This document shows positions 49,721 to 63,117 of a DNA stretch of 64,000 bases, piece by piece. Source of the stretch: Parasponia andersonii. Lineage: Eukaryota > Streptophyta > Magnoliopsida > Rosales > Cannabaceae. Where the stretch lies: positions 426,668 to 490,667 of the forward strand of contig JXTB01000069.1 in assembly GCA_002914805.1 (NCBI GenBank), written 5' to 3'. The notes under the pieces are model-generated. The model saw nothing but the letters and a program-made list of their open reading frames with translations, was not told the DNA's origin and ran no database searches. The translations under genes were made by a program, and so were the position numbers. The stretch's first letter is position 1, and each line of letters begins with the position of its first letter.

Positions 49721-52700
49721 TTCTCATTTTTTGTATACAGAAGTTCGGTAAAGAAAATTCTATCAACTATGTCTGCATAATGATACTCCTTTAGCTGCAT
49801 GAACTAGTTTATTTTTAAAAGGAACAAATCCGACAAGAAAAATAAAATAAAACTTGTCTTCATGATATCCCTCCAACATAAAATTTTGATACATACAAGA
49901 GGCTTGGCCCTAAATTATCATTATTTTGAATCAAGAAAATTTTGTTTAAGGGGGTCTCGAAACACCCTTCCCTTGTGTCAGTGAACAGGAGCTCCACGTA
50001 GAACACGCACAGTCTCACACTCATATATTGAGTTCATCAGTAACAGTCACCCTGAGAATGTCGCAGCAGAGCTTTTTTGTTCTCTTTTTTTTTAAAAGGG
50101 GAGAGCTTTTTTGTTCTTGGTCTATTTAAATGCATACATAATGCACAAAAATTAAGTATCTCACAGTATTTTTCATTTTGGTTCATAATTTGACAACTTC
50201 ACAATCTAAATTTATGAGCACAGAAGGATTTCAACCTACCTGCAATGCAATCTGCTGCTGCGCATGTAATAACACACTCTCTTGTTCAGGTTTGGGCTGG
50301 TTAGCACCTTGGTTAGCCCGTCTAACAGTGAGGGTCTTATCACCCATTTTAATTCCATTCAAAGCTGCACAAGCTATGTCCGTGACCGAAAGATCTTGGT
50401 ACACACAAAAGGCATAGCCTTTTGAATTCCCCGTTTCTCTGTCTTTCACTAAATCAAAACCCCTCAGTGGGCCAAAGGACTCCAGCAACTCTTTGATCTG
50501 TGCTTCTGTAAAGTAATACGGTAACCCACCCACAAAAATGCGATCAGGACCCTCGAGCCCACCAGCAGAACCTGGTGTAAGCCCAACGGCAGCCAGGTTC
50601 AGATTGGGATTGGGTTGGCTTGGGCCAAGAGTAGCAGCGAGAGAAGGATTGTAATCACTAGGTCTCCTCACCTTAACAGGGGCTCCCTGCATTTAAGAGA
50701 GTAAAATAAAATCAAATAGGTGATTACCGTGCAAAGCAATCTGAACAACAATCGTGCTAGAAAAGTCCCATATCTGAACACGAACACGCACACGCACACA
50801 AAAGAGAAGATTGAATACCTCAAAAATAATCCCATCCAGGGCCATTGCATTACTGGCCTCCTCAACAGATCTCATCTCCACGAAGGCAAACTTCTTTTCA
50901 TGGTTAATATAAACATTTACAACAGCATCCCCTGCACAAACAAATGAAAAATAATAAAACCTAAACTAGTAATTAAGCACATGGACTAAGATCAAACATC
51001 AACATACCTGGACCAGCGGTGTTTCCTCCAATTGCAGCCATCACCTGACTGAAAAATGTTGCAACAGACTGCAGCAGAAACAATGTAATCTCAATATAAT
51101 CACTGAATAAAAAAACTTACTCACATGCAAGAAAATTATTGAAATTATCAGTACTACTAATATTTTAAAAGAAAAGTTTAGGAGGTGGAGGAAGCACCAA
51201 GTGATCAACCATTAATCATGAACTTCAGTAATAACTCTAACATGTAATGAGAACGAGGACAAGATAGATAATAACAGCTCCTAAATTCTACCAGGGAACC
51301 TTTAATTTAACTCCACAGGAAAAAGTCAATATAAAAATTTTCCAAACATCACAAAAGAATAGATAGAAATGTTAACTGAATAACAATCTCATGAGATAAT
51401 AACGAGATTATGAAGGTATTTTACCTGTTCATTTGCTGTAGGAGGAAGCCCTCCAACATACACCCGCCGAGCATGCCTCGTAGCCTGAATTACAAAGAAA
51501 CAGTAAAATTATAAACTGTCGCAATTAAAGAGTGAAAGAGACAAGGGACCACAGAACTCAATTTTAACAAGATGGAAAAGAAAAGCTCAAGCCAACCTGC
51601 TGAGTCATGGCCTGCACTGGCATGACAGGAAGAGCTCCAAACTGCTGTAAGCAACCCAAATACAAAATCAATTAAACAGAAAAAGGGACTCATAGTATCT
51701 GTATTACCACCTTTTATTTATTTAAGGTATGCAGGAGGAGATATTTACCTGGCCAGTTGCTAAAGGAAACATGTTCGGAAACATTCCAGGAATAGTTGGA
51801 TTAGCCCCAGGCATCTGACCTGCAAAGAAAATTATATCACAAGTTCACAACTAAGTACTCTAAAAAATATCATGATTTAAATTCTACTACTTACTGACTT
51901 ATAGGACCTTAGAATAAAACAACACCTTCCACTTTTGTTTCCATGAGATTACATTAAATTAAGCATATCCTAACCTTAAGAGTACAGTTTATCAAAGGAG
52001 AGATGAAATGACTTTGTACACAAATTCTGAAGTAAATATTTGTAAGACTACCAAAAAAGGAAATACTGGCCGGTTGAAGACGAACAAGATCCATCAAACC
52101 GGTGCATTGATTCCTCCTTGTACATTAAAGCTACAGTAGTCAGCTCACACCCATTGTCATCACAGTGGGGCTAGTAGCCCAACATTGCCATCTTACAACA
52201 AAAGACAAGACACAAACAAACAAACAAACACCAAACACAAAAAAAAAAACCAAAGAGATCTCTCAGTCCCAGAATTATTTCACCAAGTAAGCAATAAAAA
52301 ATTATAGGCCCATCGAGAGAACACTTCTTATAAAGCTATATACGCAAATGAAGGAACAAAATATATCTTACCAAAATAACACCATGCAATTCGATACGAA
52401 CTTTCCACACTATTCCACCAAAGAAAAAAAAGCAGTTAAGGGAATAGAGAAATGCTAAAGCTCTGAGGATAAAATGTACCTGCAGCAGCTACTGCAGTAG
52501 CTAGCATTGCAGAAGCAGGAGGTGCCATATCAAAACCGCTAATCCTTTTGCTGCAAGCATAAAATGTTAGGACACCAGAAGCACAGCCAACACAGTTACA
52601 ATGCATATCGAAAAATATTGCAACAGCCTATTATAGAATTGTCCATAACCCAGTTGCCACTATCATTCATAAAAAATTACTCTTTAAAAAAATAAATAAA

Positions 52701-53740
52701 TAAATAAAGATAAAAGATAACTTGAATGAGAGCTTAACTTTCAACAATTATTGTATAATAGATGATAGATCACATAAAAGCATGTACCTCTTCGAGCGCG
52801 AACGAGAACGTGACCTTGACCCCGACCTGTGCTCAGACGTACCCCTTGAACGTGAACTAGACCGGCGCCTGTGACGATCATCCCTTTCCTTATCATAATC
52901 CCTCCGTCTGTAGGAAATTAAAGAACATAAATACATCTAGAGGTACAACAGATTGACATGCAAGAAACTAACTGATTTAATTTTGGTAAGTTTATTAGTC
53001 TACTCATATTACCTATCATAATCCCGGCTGCGATAATAATCATTATCGTCATCATCCCCATCTCTGCCTCGTTCCCTTCTCTCACCACGATCCCTGTGGC
53101 GATCTCTATGATGACGATCACGGTCTCTATCTCGGTCCCTCTCCCTCTCCCTGTCTTTTTCCCTATCTCTGTCCTTGCTTCTCCCCCCATCCCTATCTCT
53201 CTCCCGATCCCTGTCCCTGTCCCTCTCCTTCTCACGCCCTTTCTCTCTTTCCTTTTCTCTACTCTTGGAAGACTCTTTCTCATAATCACGAGAACCGTGC
53301 TGCAAAACATATGTCAGTCACATTGTATATCCGTAGCAAAACAAAAAAAAATAAAGTTACTTGTCTAGAATGAATGACAAAGAACTGTACGTATAAAAGT
53401 GCAATTTATCTCAGCGTAAGCACCACCGAACATTCACGGAAACAAAAGCAAGGAAATAGTGCCAAAACAAAACGCCATCGACTAATGAAAAACCACAAGA
53501 GAACTTTTGAATCCGCAACAGATATACGATGGATCGTCTAAACAACAATATGGGTTATAGCAGAATTTGCGAAATACAACAAAAACCCTAAAATATCAGA
53601 ACTGTGATTCATCCTATTCAAAAGCGAAGATTCAACCCCAAAAAAAAACAATGAACACACAAAATTTAAACAAAATACAGGTTTATATTCACCAAAACCA
53701 AATCAAACAAGTAAAAAAGATAATGTATAATACATCTAGA

Positions 53741-53771
<31 letters not shown>

Positions 53772-53927
53772 GCATATTGCTCAGTCCAATTCTACCTGAG
53801 ATTTGGAGTCACTGTAATCATCAGGGCCACCATGACTGCTACCACGAGGTTGGGGAGAGGAAACCCCGCCACCGTAGTTGTCCGCGTCTTCTCCGTTACC
53901 GTCGTATCTTCCTTCGTAATCAGCCAT
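48447..53927 (-). CDS. U2AF65: U2 snRNP auxiliary factor large subunit (U2AF65)
   Basis: Thirteen exons, 589 aa: 53796-53927, 53013-53299, 52788-52907, 52480-52550, 51749-51819, 51597-51644, 51425-51484, 51008-51068, 50819-50931, 50240-50686, 49083-49236, 48752-48819, 48447-48584. All introns are GT-AG and in frame. U2AF65 binds the polypyrimidine tract, pairs with U2AF35 and SF1, and recruits U2 snRNP. Domains: an RS/RD-rich region at 45-180; RRM1 about 250-332 (RVYVGGLPP); RRM2 about 370-448 (RIFVGGLPYYF); a C-terminal UHM about 486-580 with the R-K-F motif at 565-567. The protein ends AEGDYDG. Exon 6 has a tandem NAGNAG acceptor (51641-51646). Exons 11-13 are duplicated as a pseudogene at 38451-45625. 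Arabidopsis counterpart by recall: At4g36690. Very secure. Confidence 0.96.
51641..51646 (-). promoter_or_regulatory. NAGNAG tandem 3' splice site of U2AF65 exon 6
   Basis: The minus strand reads CAGCAG/TTTGGAGC after a TTA context. Using the first AG adds one Gln (228); using the second omits it. Frame is preserved either way. I chose the upstream AG because it restores the QQFG that I recall from plant U2AF65. Confidence 0.7.
53741..53771. repeat. (TG)n(TA)n microsatellite in U2AF65 intron 1
   Basis: About nine TG units then six TA units, 25 nt downstream of the intron 1 donor (53796/53795) in transcript orientation, where it reads (TA)n(CA)n. Confidence 0.85.
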
Positions 53928-56900
53928 AGTATTAAGTTATTTTCTTGATATTTCGCGCCGTTTCTCTCCCACCCTCCGTTTGGTTCTCGGGAAAATTGTG
54001 AAGAGCGAATCGGAGCGCCGAAGTGGTTATAGTTTTAGGGCTTACGAATCGGGGGGTTTTGCACTTTTTTATATTGGGCAACTGGGAGATGCTTCGCACC
54101 GCTTTATGTTTTGGGGAAAAAAATTTTAAAAAATAAGTTAATATTAATAAATAATTTACACTATGCTACTTAAATTAGGCCAAATTGCAGTAAGACTCTC
54201 TAGACCAAAGATATTTACATTGATACCCCTTAAATTGAAAGGAAATTAAACAAATCCCAACCCTCTATAATAATCCTCCCAGCAAAAAACAAAATCCCTC
54301 TATGATTATCAAATTTGAATAAATGTATCAATCATTAGATTTAAGTTGGATTACAAATAATTTCTATCACGATGAAAATTAATTTTTTGAATCACGATAA
54401 CACAGCATAGTTGTGAAAATTTTATTGATTTTTTTACTTTCTTTTTGGGTTTTAGTAGGCGTATTGCAACTTATTGTTAAATTTTTAACCAAAACACATA
54501 CGAGGAGCAACTTATAGGTTATTTGAAAAGTAATTAGAAATTTATTTAAGTATAAAAATGAATAATTAAGGTAAATTTTCTCTACACTCTACTCTAAATT
54601 TACAGATCAAAAACACTAATAAATGCAAATATTATCTCTTTCATTCTATCTAGATTATTTTGTTCAGTTTATTATTCTTTAAATACACTTTTAGAAGCTA
54701 TAATGTACTTTTTAAAAAATATATATTATCAACATATTACAATTTAGACAATTCATGGCCAAATTGCTTTAAATCAGAAAATTTAGAAACTTAATTGATA
54801 TAATTAAAATTTTAAGTACCAAATTGCCATAAAATTAGATAGCTCATGACCATTTGTGCCAAATTATTAGAGAAAATGTCATTATAAGGCCTTAGTCTTA
54901 TTTTCCTCTAAATTACAACAATTATCTAAAAAACACATTTTACTCGGTTATATAACAATAATGTTAGTCATTTATACAAGAATAACGCGTGAGACACAAA
55001 ACACTCGTAAAAAAACAAAAAATTATATCAAGTGAGGTATTATTATTTTAAATCATGTTTTATCTTAAAATAATACTATATTATTGGAGGTCACGTGATT
55101 AAAAATAATGTCACATCACTTTAGCTTCTTTTGGAACATAGATTTTTAAAGGGGGGGGGGGGATTACAAGGGAAATCTCAAGGAAAAGTTTAGAAAATTA
55201 TTTTCTAAATTTTTTTGTAACTTTATTTTAGAATTTTTTTTTCTTTTCTAATTAATTTGTCAAATTTTTTTATTCTAAAAAAATGGTGTTAAATCTAACT
55301 ATAAACTTCTCTTAAAAATTTTCTATAATTTTTTGTTTGAATCTAAACAAAAAGAAAATAAAATTCTTGGAATTCTTATTTATTTCCCTCCAAAAATTTA
55401 GGTTCTAAAGTGAAAGTTTTTTTTTTTGAGATACAAAGTGAAAGTTTTTGGTCTATATTGTATTATTATTATATAATAAAGTAAAGAACAAAAGTCACAA
55501 AGCACTAACAAGATGTTTGATATAATCCAGAAAGAAAAAACAAAAATAACAAATCCGTGATTGTTTTTTGAACTTTATAATTTTCATTAATTGTTTAAAG
55601 GATCACTCAAATTATTTCCTAATTATGTGAGTAAGCAATCAATAAACGATAAAGAAAAATAAATTTTTCAGTTTTCATTAAGTACGTCCGTACATTTTTT
55701 CTATAATCTTTTGTTCAATATTTTTGAGAGAATCTCTTAATATTTAATTTAATATCTCTCGATAAAATTCGCATTTCCAAAAGCGAAGGGATTCCGTTAA
55801 AAGAAATTATGGCTCCTTTGAACTTAACAATTTTTTTTTAGAAGAGAAGATAATCACATCGACACTTCTTCCCCTTTTCCTCGGTTTAACTTTTCGACAA
55901 ATATCAACTATAATATTACTATCTTAATTTTGTGTTGGGATAAAAAAAAACACATTTAGTGTTTTTGCCACACATTTTTGTTTATATCATATTAAAACTT
56001 TAATTTGTATTTTCCAGGCAAATAGCATCGAGCTCACAAATATTGTCAAAATCAAAACTTGAGATCACTAAAGGGAAAAAACGATTTTTACTCATGAAAC
56101 TTATAAAACATAAATAAAAAAGGAATTGTTAATTGTAGATATATTTTAAATAATTAAAAGCACTTAAAATGAGAGCGGAAAAAAAATGAAAAGAAAGAAA
56201 CACAATTTTTTTAACTTTTGTCATTCTCTTTTTTTTTTTCATTTTAATTGTTTTGAAAATCTTTACTCTTTTTAGCTCCAATAGTAATTATTTTCACTTA
56301 AATGGAAAAAAAGAAAAAAATAGAAAGGAAAAAGACCAAAGGGGAAATTCAGTTTATAACTTTTGTCTTTTTTTTTTTCATTTTGATTGTTTTGAATTAG
56401 TTAAAATCCTTTTAATTTCATTAAATATTATTGATGTTTTATGAGCTTAAATCGTAAAATGTTTATTTCCAACAATCTAAAGTTTCAATTCTAACCACAT
56501 TTGTAGGTCCATTATTATTAAAACAAAAAACACATAAATTAAAAGTTGAATTTGTTATAAGTGAAAAGGCACGGTTTTTTTTTCCCCATAAAACACTAAA
56601 TGCGATGAATTTTTTTTTAATACATTATCGCATATTGTAAGGCATTATGTGATCCTTCTCAAAGACCAAAAGACGAGTTTTTCTTCAAGACATCAGCCAC
56701 TAGTCCCCGACTATTCACGTAATAATTTGTTCATTCTTGCCCAATTTATCCATAAGAAAAAAACATGGCTATTATGATCACTTTTATTGTCAACAGAACT
56801 ATTGAAAACAACAAAAATAAATACACGGAAATTAATAAAACGGCTGCACCTTCAAGCACAAAAATATATGAAGCGCTGCATTCCTTTTATATTTCATTTA

Positions 56901-57521
56901 CTTATTCGCGAAGAAGTTAATGGAAATAAAGTGGGAGAAGACGGTTTGCCATTTCTATTCCGCTAATTGCTCGAGAGAGAGGATAAGAATTTTACTTTTC
57001 TAATGAAACCTCCGAAGAAGATAAGAAAATACAGAGAGTGGCCATTCGAGACTCAATGTTACAGTTAAGAGACCACACAATTATAATTATAATATTAGTC
57101 CACCAATAACCATTAGAGAACTCGAAAAAGACAAATAGAGACTATAAATATATCCTGAAAAAAAAAAAAAAAGAAAAAAAGAAACAACATTGGAAGCTAC
57201 ATTCTCCTCTCTAACTTTTGAAGTTTTACTTTATCAATTCTATTATTCTAAAATCAACAGCAGAAAAATTGACTTTTCAGTATTTAGTGTCATGACTGAT
57301 AAGTGAGATGAATACAAGAGGCATAGTAACTTGTATTTTTGCACGTGTGGATGGAAGAAAAGAACCGGTGTAATGCTTCTAGTCAGATAAGACCATAAGA
57401 ACATATTCCATTAATGCGTATATGCGAATAGATTTTTCTTCCAACGTAACATAAAAAGTCTGGAAAGCCAGCTTCCTCTTGACGAGTATTTTCTCCGCAA
57501 TCAAACAAGAGTGTCGGAACA
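53928..57521. other. Intergenic: U2AF65 promoter side and RPC5 3' flank
   Basis: No gene recognised. 53928-54080 is the U2AF65 5' region; a TATA-like CAATATAAAAAAG (minus strand, about 54065-54078) lies about 140 bp upstream of the ATG. The rest is AT-rich with long homopolymers, including a 12-G run near 55151-55162. Confidence 0.6.
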
Positions 57522-60500
57522 TCATTTTGGATTGCCATCACCACTTTTCAACACCCAAAATGACCCTTTGAACACGCAAATTTCATTCATGACCTGCATA
57601 AATTAGTAAAACTTGTTGAATCAATCAATGGAAAACATGAGGACAGCAAACTTGATCTCGTGTAAATCAAACTGGAGTTGGATTCTCTTAGCACACTCCT
57701 ACATAACCTGAACGTGCAAGGGTTGTTTTAGTGTTTATGACTGAAAATGAAAATCTGATTAAGAGAGGATTGAATATGTAATGCAGGGTTTGGGAGCTAC
57801 AGAATCCCGATAACCAGTAATCTCATTGTTACTATACTGAAGTCTTCTTGCAGAAAAGGTTCTACCCAAATAACATGAAGTCTCTTTTTCTCTAGTGTGA
57901 TGGATTCTTCAAATCAATTAACATTTCTTTGGCAAACACAACTCAGAAATACACTTCCCAAACAAAAGTTAACGAAGAAATGGAATTCACGATCACAACC
58001 GTGCACGCAATCAATCAAACAGATAGCAGCATATCACAAAATGATCAAATGCTACGATAGGATTAGGCAATTCTTCACATTTTAGGCATCCCCTTTCATG
58101 TCTTGAATTCATTCACACTTTGGGAACCCATCTAGAATCTTCAGATCAAGTATATTATGCATGATATATGTGCATACAGACTAATTAGCATGTCGGAATT
58201 CAAGCAAAAGCGGAAAAAATGATTTATATGTGAAACGTTTACCTGAAGGACGTTGGAAACCTACCAATGTCATGGAGCAATACCAATCTTTTGCATTATA
58301 AGTTAAATAAAACATAAACAATTAAACTCGCTCTATGCTCCTCCCCACTTCCCCTTTTCTAAAGTCCTTCGAAAGTACACAAACAAAATTCAAAGAAAAT
58401 AAAATACCAGAAAAACCATAGGAACAAATTCAATAGCTAACCTTACTATACTCGTTGTTGTTTATATCCCTGTTCAGGGCTTTCTTAGCAGCATCAAAAA
58501 CTTCAGCCTTTTTAAGTTTCGCATGGGGTCCATTCTGACATAGAAGATCAATTACAACATTCCTGAAAACGAAAGACACTTTTTAGATAAGTAAAACACA
58601 AAGTAACACTATCATGATACCACCATCAGTCATCACTACATCATAATCATAATGATTATAGTAGGAAAATACCACAAATATTATATATGGCCGCCCCGTA
58701 TGTACTCAAAACCACACTGAATGAGCACACTTAATACTAGAGATAGAAATGGGGACAACCTGAATGGATCATACTGCGGGTGCTCTGGGGATGACTTCAA
58801 GACGTATAGACCACTAATGTTTATTGCAACTTGATCTACAAGTTTCCGTAGCTCCTCAGGAGCATCAGCACCATATGATGCTGCTTTTACAAATCTAGCG
58901 TCAGGCTTTGGAAGATTCAATTTATTTAGTGCCAAATCACGTAAACCTTGGCATATCAGCTGAAAGCTGCCAAGAAAATGAACATTCCACTATTAGTCCT
59001 TGCAACAAGATTTTAAAGGAAACTTTGACCAATGATGGTGAAAAGGAAAAGGAAAAAAAAAATCCATCAAATCTAAGCATGGCTGAGGAATTATGATATT
59101 AAATCCACATAAACTTTAATCCTGTAACAGGGATGAGTTGGGAGAAAACTTGTCTTCCCTTGTAAGGACCAACTGGACAGGATCATTCATTGAGATACTA
59201 TATGTTTTGAGAATGTTGCAGAAGAATGACAGGATCAAACTATAATATTTGCATTCTTATTGGAGGCGAGATCATACACTTTTAGCCAGGTTGAAACTTT
59301 TATTTTACCCATGGATATGTACCTGCAAACCTTGTGATCTTGAATAACTTTTGGGAGGACCTTTGACAATAGAGCTTCTCGAATATCATCTGAAATGTTT
59401 TTCCCACTAAGTACTTCATCTGCACCTCTTGTTACAACTGTTTCAGAAGTCGATGATCTCACAGGCCTACTAGATGCGCTGACACTCATTACACCACGCC
59501 CAGATTTTGAATCTCTAAAACGCTCCTTTATACGTATGTCCACGTCTTTCCAATGCTCTTCTTGCTCCTTAACAATATCTGGGTAGAGTTTTATAAACGA
59601 TATATCTGTATACTCCTTAAATTTCCAATCTTTAACTTTAGGTCTTTCAACAGCAAAGGTCTTCAGAAATTGGTTCACCGCATTTTTAAGAGATGGTGGA
59701 CAACGTAAAGATGAAAAGGTGATAACTGGACTCTCCGAAAATAAGAGGAGGACAAAATCCCTTGCGATGCGCTGATTGCCATCCTCTTTAATTGGAAATA
59801 GCAATGCACTCTTAGGAGTCCACAGACCTTGCACTAATAGAGCATGTTTCTGAAGAACATCCAGAATTTCATCCACAGTACAATCAGGAGCATAATGCTT
59901 AACAGCGCTGAATCGGTGAACTGCAGGTCCCTACAACAAAAACCTTGAATTACTACAGGGAAAAAAAATTGAAGTAGTTGATTGAAAAACCTTCGAAGTG
60001 CAAAATCACACCAAAAACAGTATTCTTGCAGCTACTTCATATGTAATGAAAGAAATTGCAACAAACCTGACAAAGTAATTTCGGAATACGCTCTTCTAGA
60101 GGCAGTGAAAGCAACAACCTGGAAAAATGTTGCATATCTTTAAAATCAAGATCAAAATCAGAAATAGAAATCATTATAGCAAAATAACAAACATATTAAA
60201 ACAAACGAATCATACAAGTATGAGCATATAAAATTTGCATAAAAAGATTCCCATAATGTCAATTAGAAACAAAATAAAAGGAGAATTAAACCATACTTCT
60301 TTGAAGGACCTTTGGGCTTGACGACATTCTTGAAGGATCCAGGACACAAGGAGTTGATGTAATCATACCTGCAAATAAAGAAAAAAATTAAACATCATTA
60401 GCACATTTAATAAAACATTAAAACTTCAAGACCTTTAAGGTGATGTCACAAGTAAAATACTTTTTAACTTATTATCGCGTGTGGGTATATATATATATAT

Positions 60501-63117
60501 ATATTAATTATGGTTCCCAATCCAATAGGTATTTTTCTTTCCCTATCTAATGGTATTTTTTTTTATGCCATCAGATCATTATCTAACGGTATTTTTCTTT
60601 AGCGATTGGATCATTATCTAATGGCTACCATAATTTGATTAGTTGGAAAAAAAAAATACACATTATTTAATGCATTTCTCTCTCCACCTTTCATCATGAA
60701 AAGGCATGTGTAATGATTTTAATTGGGGAAAATTATAATAGGTTAAAAAAATAGCTACCGAATTGGTGCCGATTGATTATATACAAAAAAAATAATAAAT
60801 AAAAGAACTTACGCGCTCATTGTAAACTGCAAAGGTGAAGATTCTTGAGCAACCATTCTTCCTAGATATTTGGATGAAAATTCAGTGTCAGAGCCATGGT
60901 ACTTTAGAGCAACCCAACACTGAGGAAAATAAATTTATGAAACAAGGATTATTAACAGATTAGAATTTGCAAAATAGTATTTGCTGGTAACAATTGAAAG
61001 GACTCCAGCAAAGCGTACAGTTGATTGGATGTTAACATTTAGGTGTAAAATGGCCACATATAATCTTAACAATCACACGGACTAAAAAAACTAAAATTAC
61101 TTCATTAATATATGGGTATGGAGGTTGTGTTGCTCGGAAACTATCAGGAATCTAAAGATACAAAAAAAAAGGCTGATGCCTGATAGTAAGATTTCTGTAC
61201 AAGGAATACTATTCATCAGTTGTGAGGTACCATTCAAACTTAAATGCATGAGAATATAGTATTTAAAATTAGAAGGCAAAAGATCTTTAAAAGAATTATC
61301 ACTAGAACTTTCAATTATTCATTCTGAACAAGAGAGTCTGCTTATTATGAATAGCAACATCATCATACCTCCTCATCTGCAATTTTCTGCTCCACCGAAT
61401 TCACCTGCTTAATCTGCACCGAGAAAAAGGATACAAGAAAGGCTAACTAAAATTACAGACCAAAAGATTAGGAAGAAATTATGCATCAAAAACGCAACAA
61501 ACAACTAGAAATTGAAATGGACCTGCTTCTGAGATGAACCGACAGATTTTCTCTCACTAGAATCTTCTAATTTAATTTTATCTTCAGCATCTCCTGTGAC
61601 ATTAATCTTCCTTTCTGAACCACCAGAACTAAAATGATTTAGTGATGGACGAAGCTGTGCAACTGCATGAATAGGGTTCAGGTGTAACTGCAAGGTCAAG
61701 AAAATTAAAAAAACTATTATAACAGTATAATAATAAAATCTATCAACATTACGTGGAAAAAAAAAATGTAGTTAGGCACCAACAACTTCACATGAAAGTC
61801 TAAAGTATCAAATGAACTTGAAAATTCTACCACCAACTAGAGAGAGAGAGAAAAAAAATCAAAATACAAAACAATAGCAGAGCAAGTAATTCCATGAACG
61901 ATTAAGAAAATTCAACCACATCCAAAAGACATGACTAAGATGTAGATACCTTATTACCCGTCAAAACCCCAACAACGTAGCCAGTTGCTCGAGGTGTCCT
62001 CCATAAACTAGACAAAGTCTAAAGGAAAACCAAAAACGAGAAACCACGTTAGGTTATATAATTATAGGCCTATTGCAAGTTTGCAACTCATAAGAAATGG
62101 GCAAGGTCAAAATGACATCAAAGCCTAAGAAAACAAAATATTCCTTCGGAAAAAAAAAACTACTAAGAAAAAAAGGGACTTGGTTTGGCAAACATGAATT
62201 TCATGGTATCCGTTGTTGAGCTTCAACAGTACAGACAAATTGGAGTAAAATACAACCCAAAGACTTATCAAGTATTAGCACCATTGGCAAAACTAAGATT
62301 ATATAAAATCGAAGCATAAACAATTCAGATAGTCAAAAGACTTGGCAATCAAATGCAGGAACAATTACACACAGTTACACTACATATCACTTTAAAATCA
62401 ACCTCCAAGTAAAATGATAAAAAAACCTGTTTTGTCATCTTCAGTTTGGTACCACAATCTTGGTCAAAATTCTTGGATTCAACATCCATGGACAAATCAA
62501 GCTCCACTTCACCACTCCCAGGCTTAACCCTAACCTAAAAAAAATCAAACTCGAACACAAACATGAAAAAGGGTAATCACAAAAATTAAACTGAGAACTC
62601 AATAAACAAGAAGAAGGGCTAGATGGGTACCTCTTCACATCGCTCGTCCAATTCATAGGGCCTCCAGCACGGCCTTAATGGGTATTGCAATACATATAGC
62701 TGAAAATACATACATGTATATATATAACCAATAAACAAATGGAACATTACAAAGGGGCTGAGACTGAGAGAAGGACAGGCCAGGCCAGACCTGAGTATCG
62801 TCATCGATTTTGGGATTGAAGAAGACGTCGATCTCTCGAACAACCACATCTTCGTCGGCCGCGTCTACATCCATGGGATCGTTTTCCTCCTGTTCTTCTT
62901 TGGCTTCCGTCTTCACAAACCCGTTTTCGGGCGAGTACTCGGCCTTCGGCGCCGCATTGATTTCCTCCTCTTCTTCTTGCTTCTTCACCTTCAATTCCTC
63001 AGGCTCGGGCTTTGGCTGCGACTTTGGCTTGAGCTTGGAGGAGGCCTTGGTGGGCGCGAACTTGCCGGCTCGAGATGGAACCCGGCTCGGCTCGTCGAAC
63101 TCGTCCAGGTCCCCCAT
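57522..63117 (-). CDS. RPC5: DNA-directed RNA polymerase III subunit RPC5 (SIN-like)
   Basis: Thirteen exons, 673 aa: 62791-63117, 62631-62699, 62427-62534, 61950-62018, 61523-61687, 61369-61413, 60813-60919, 60297-60368, 60067-60118, 59323-59930, 58760-58966, 58442-58562, 57522-57593. All GT-AG, in frame. RPC5 pairs with RPC4 to form the TFIIF-like module of Pol III, which transcribes tRNA and 5S genes. Visible: a charged Lys/Glu-rich N-terminus (30-95); the conserved core from about 97 with EIDVFFNP, LYVLQYPLRPCWRPYE and VGVLTGNKLHLNP; a middle and C-terminal part of winged-helix type; and an end reading VLKSGDGNPK. Introns reach 848 nt (57594-58441), and intron 7 carries a MITE. The small last exon was found only by continuing the conserved C-terminus. 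Arabidopsis counterpart by recall: At5g49530. No synteny with the Arabidopsis U2AF65 locus is claimed. Confidence 0.93.
60512..60770. mobile_element. MITE in RPC5 intron 7
   Basis: 259 bp. The left end GGTTCCCAATCCAATAGG and the reverse complement of the right end, GGCACCAATTCGGTAGC, form imperfect terminal inverted repeats, each followed by TATTTTT. Flanks ATTAATTAT (60503-60511) and ATTGATTAT (60772-60780) agree at 8 of 9 positions with a one-base offset, which hints at a Mutator-type 9-bp duplication. Related to the DNA at 13381-13675. Non-coding. Confidence 0.6.

Noticed and set aside
53096-53368. 90-aa plus-strand frame opposite U2AF65 exon 2
   Set aside because: It is the antisense of the Arg/Asp/Glu repeats of the RS-like region and has only hydrophobic low-complexity content.
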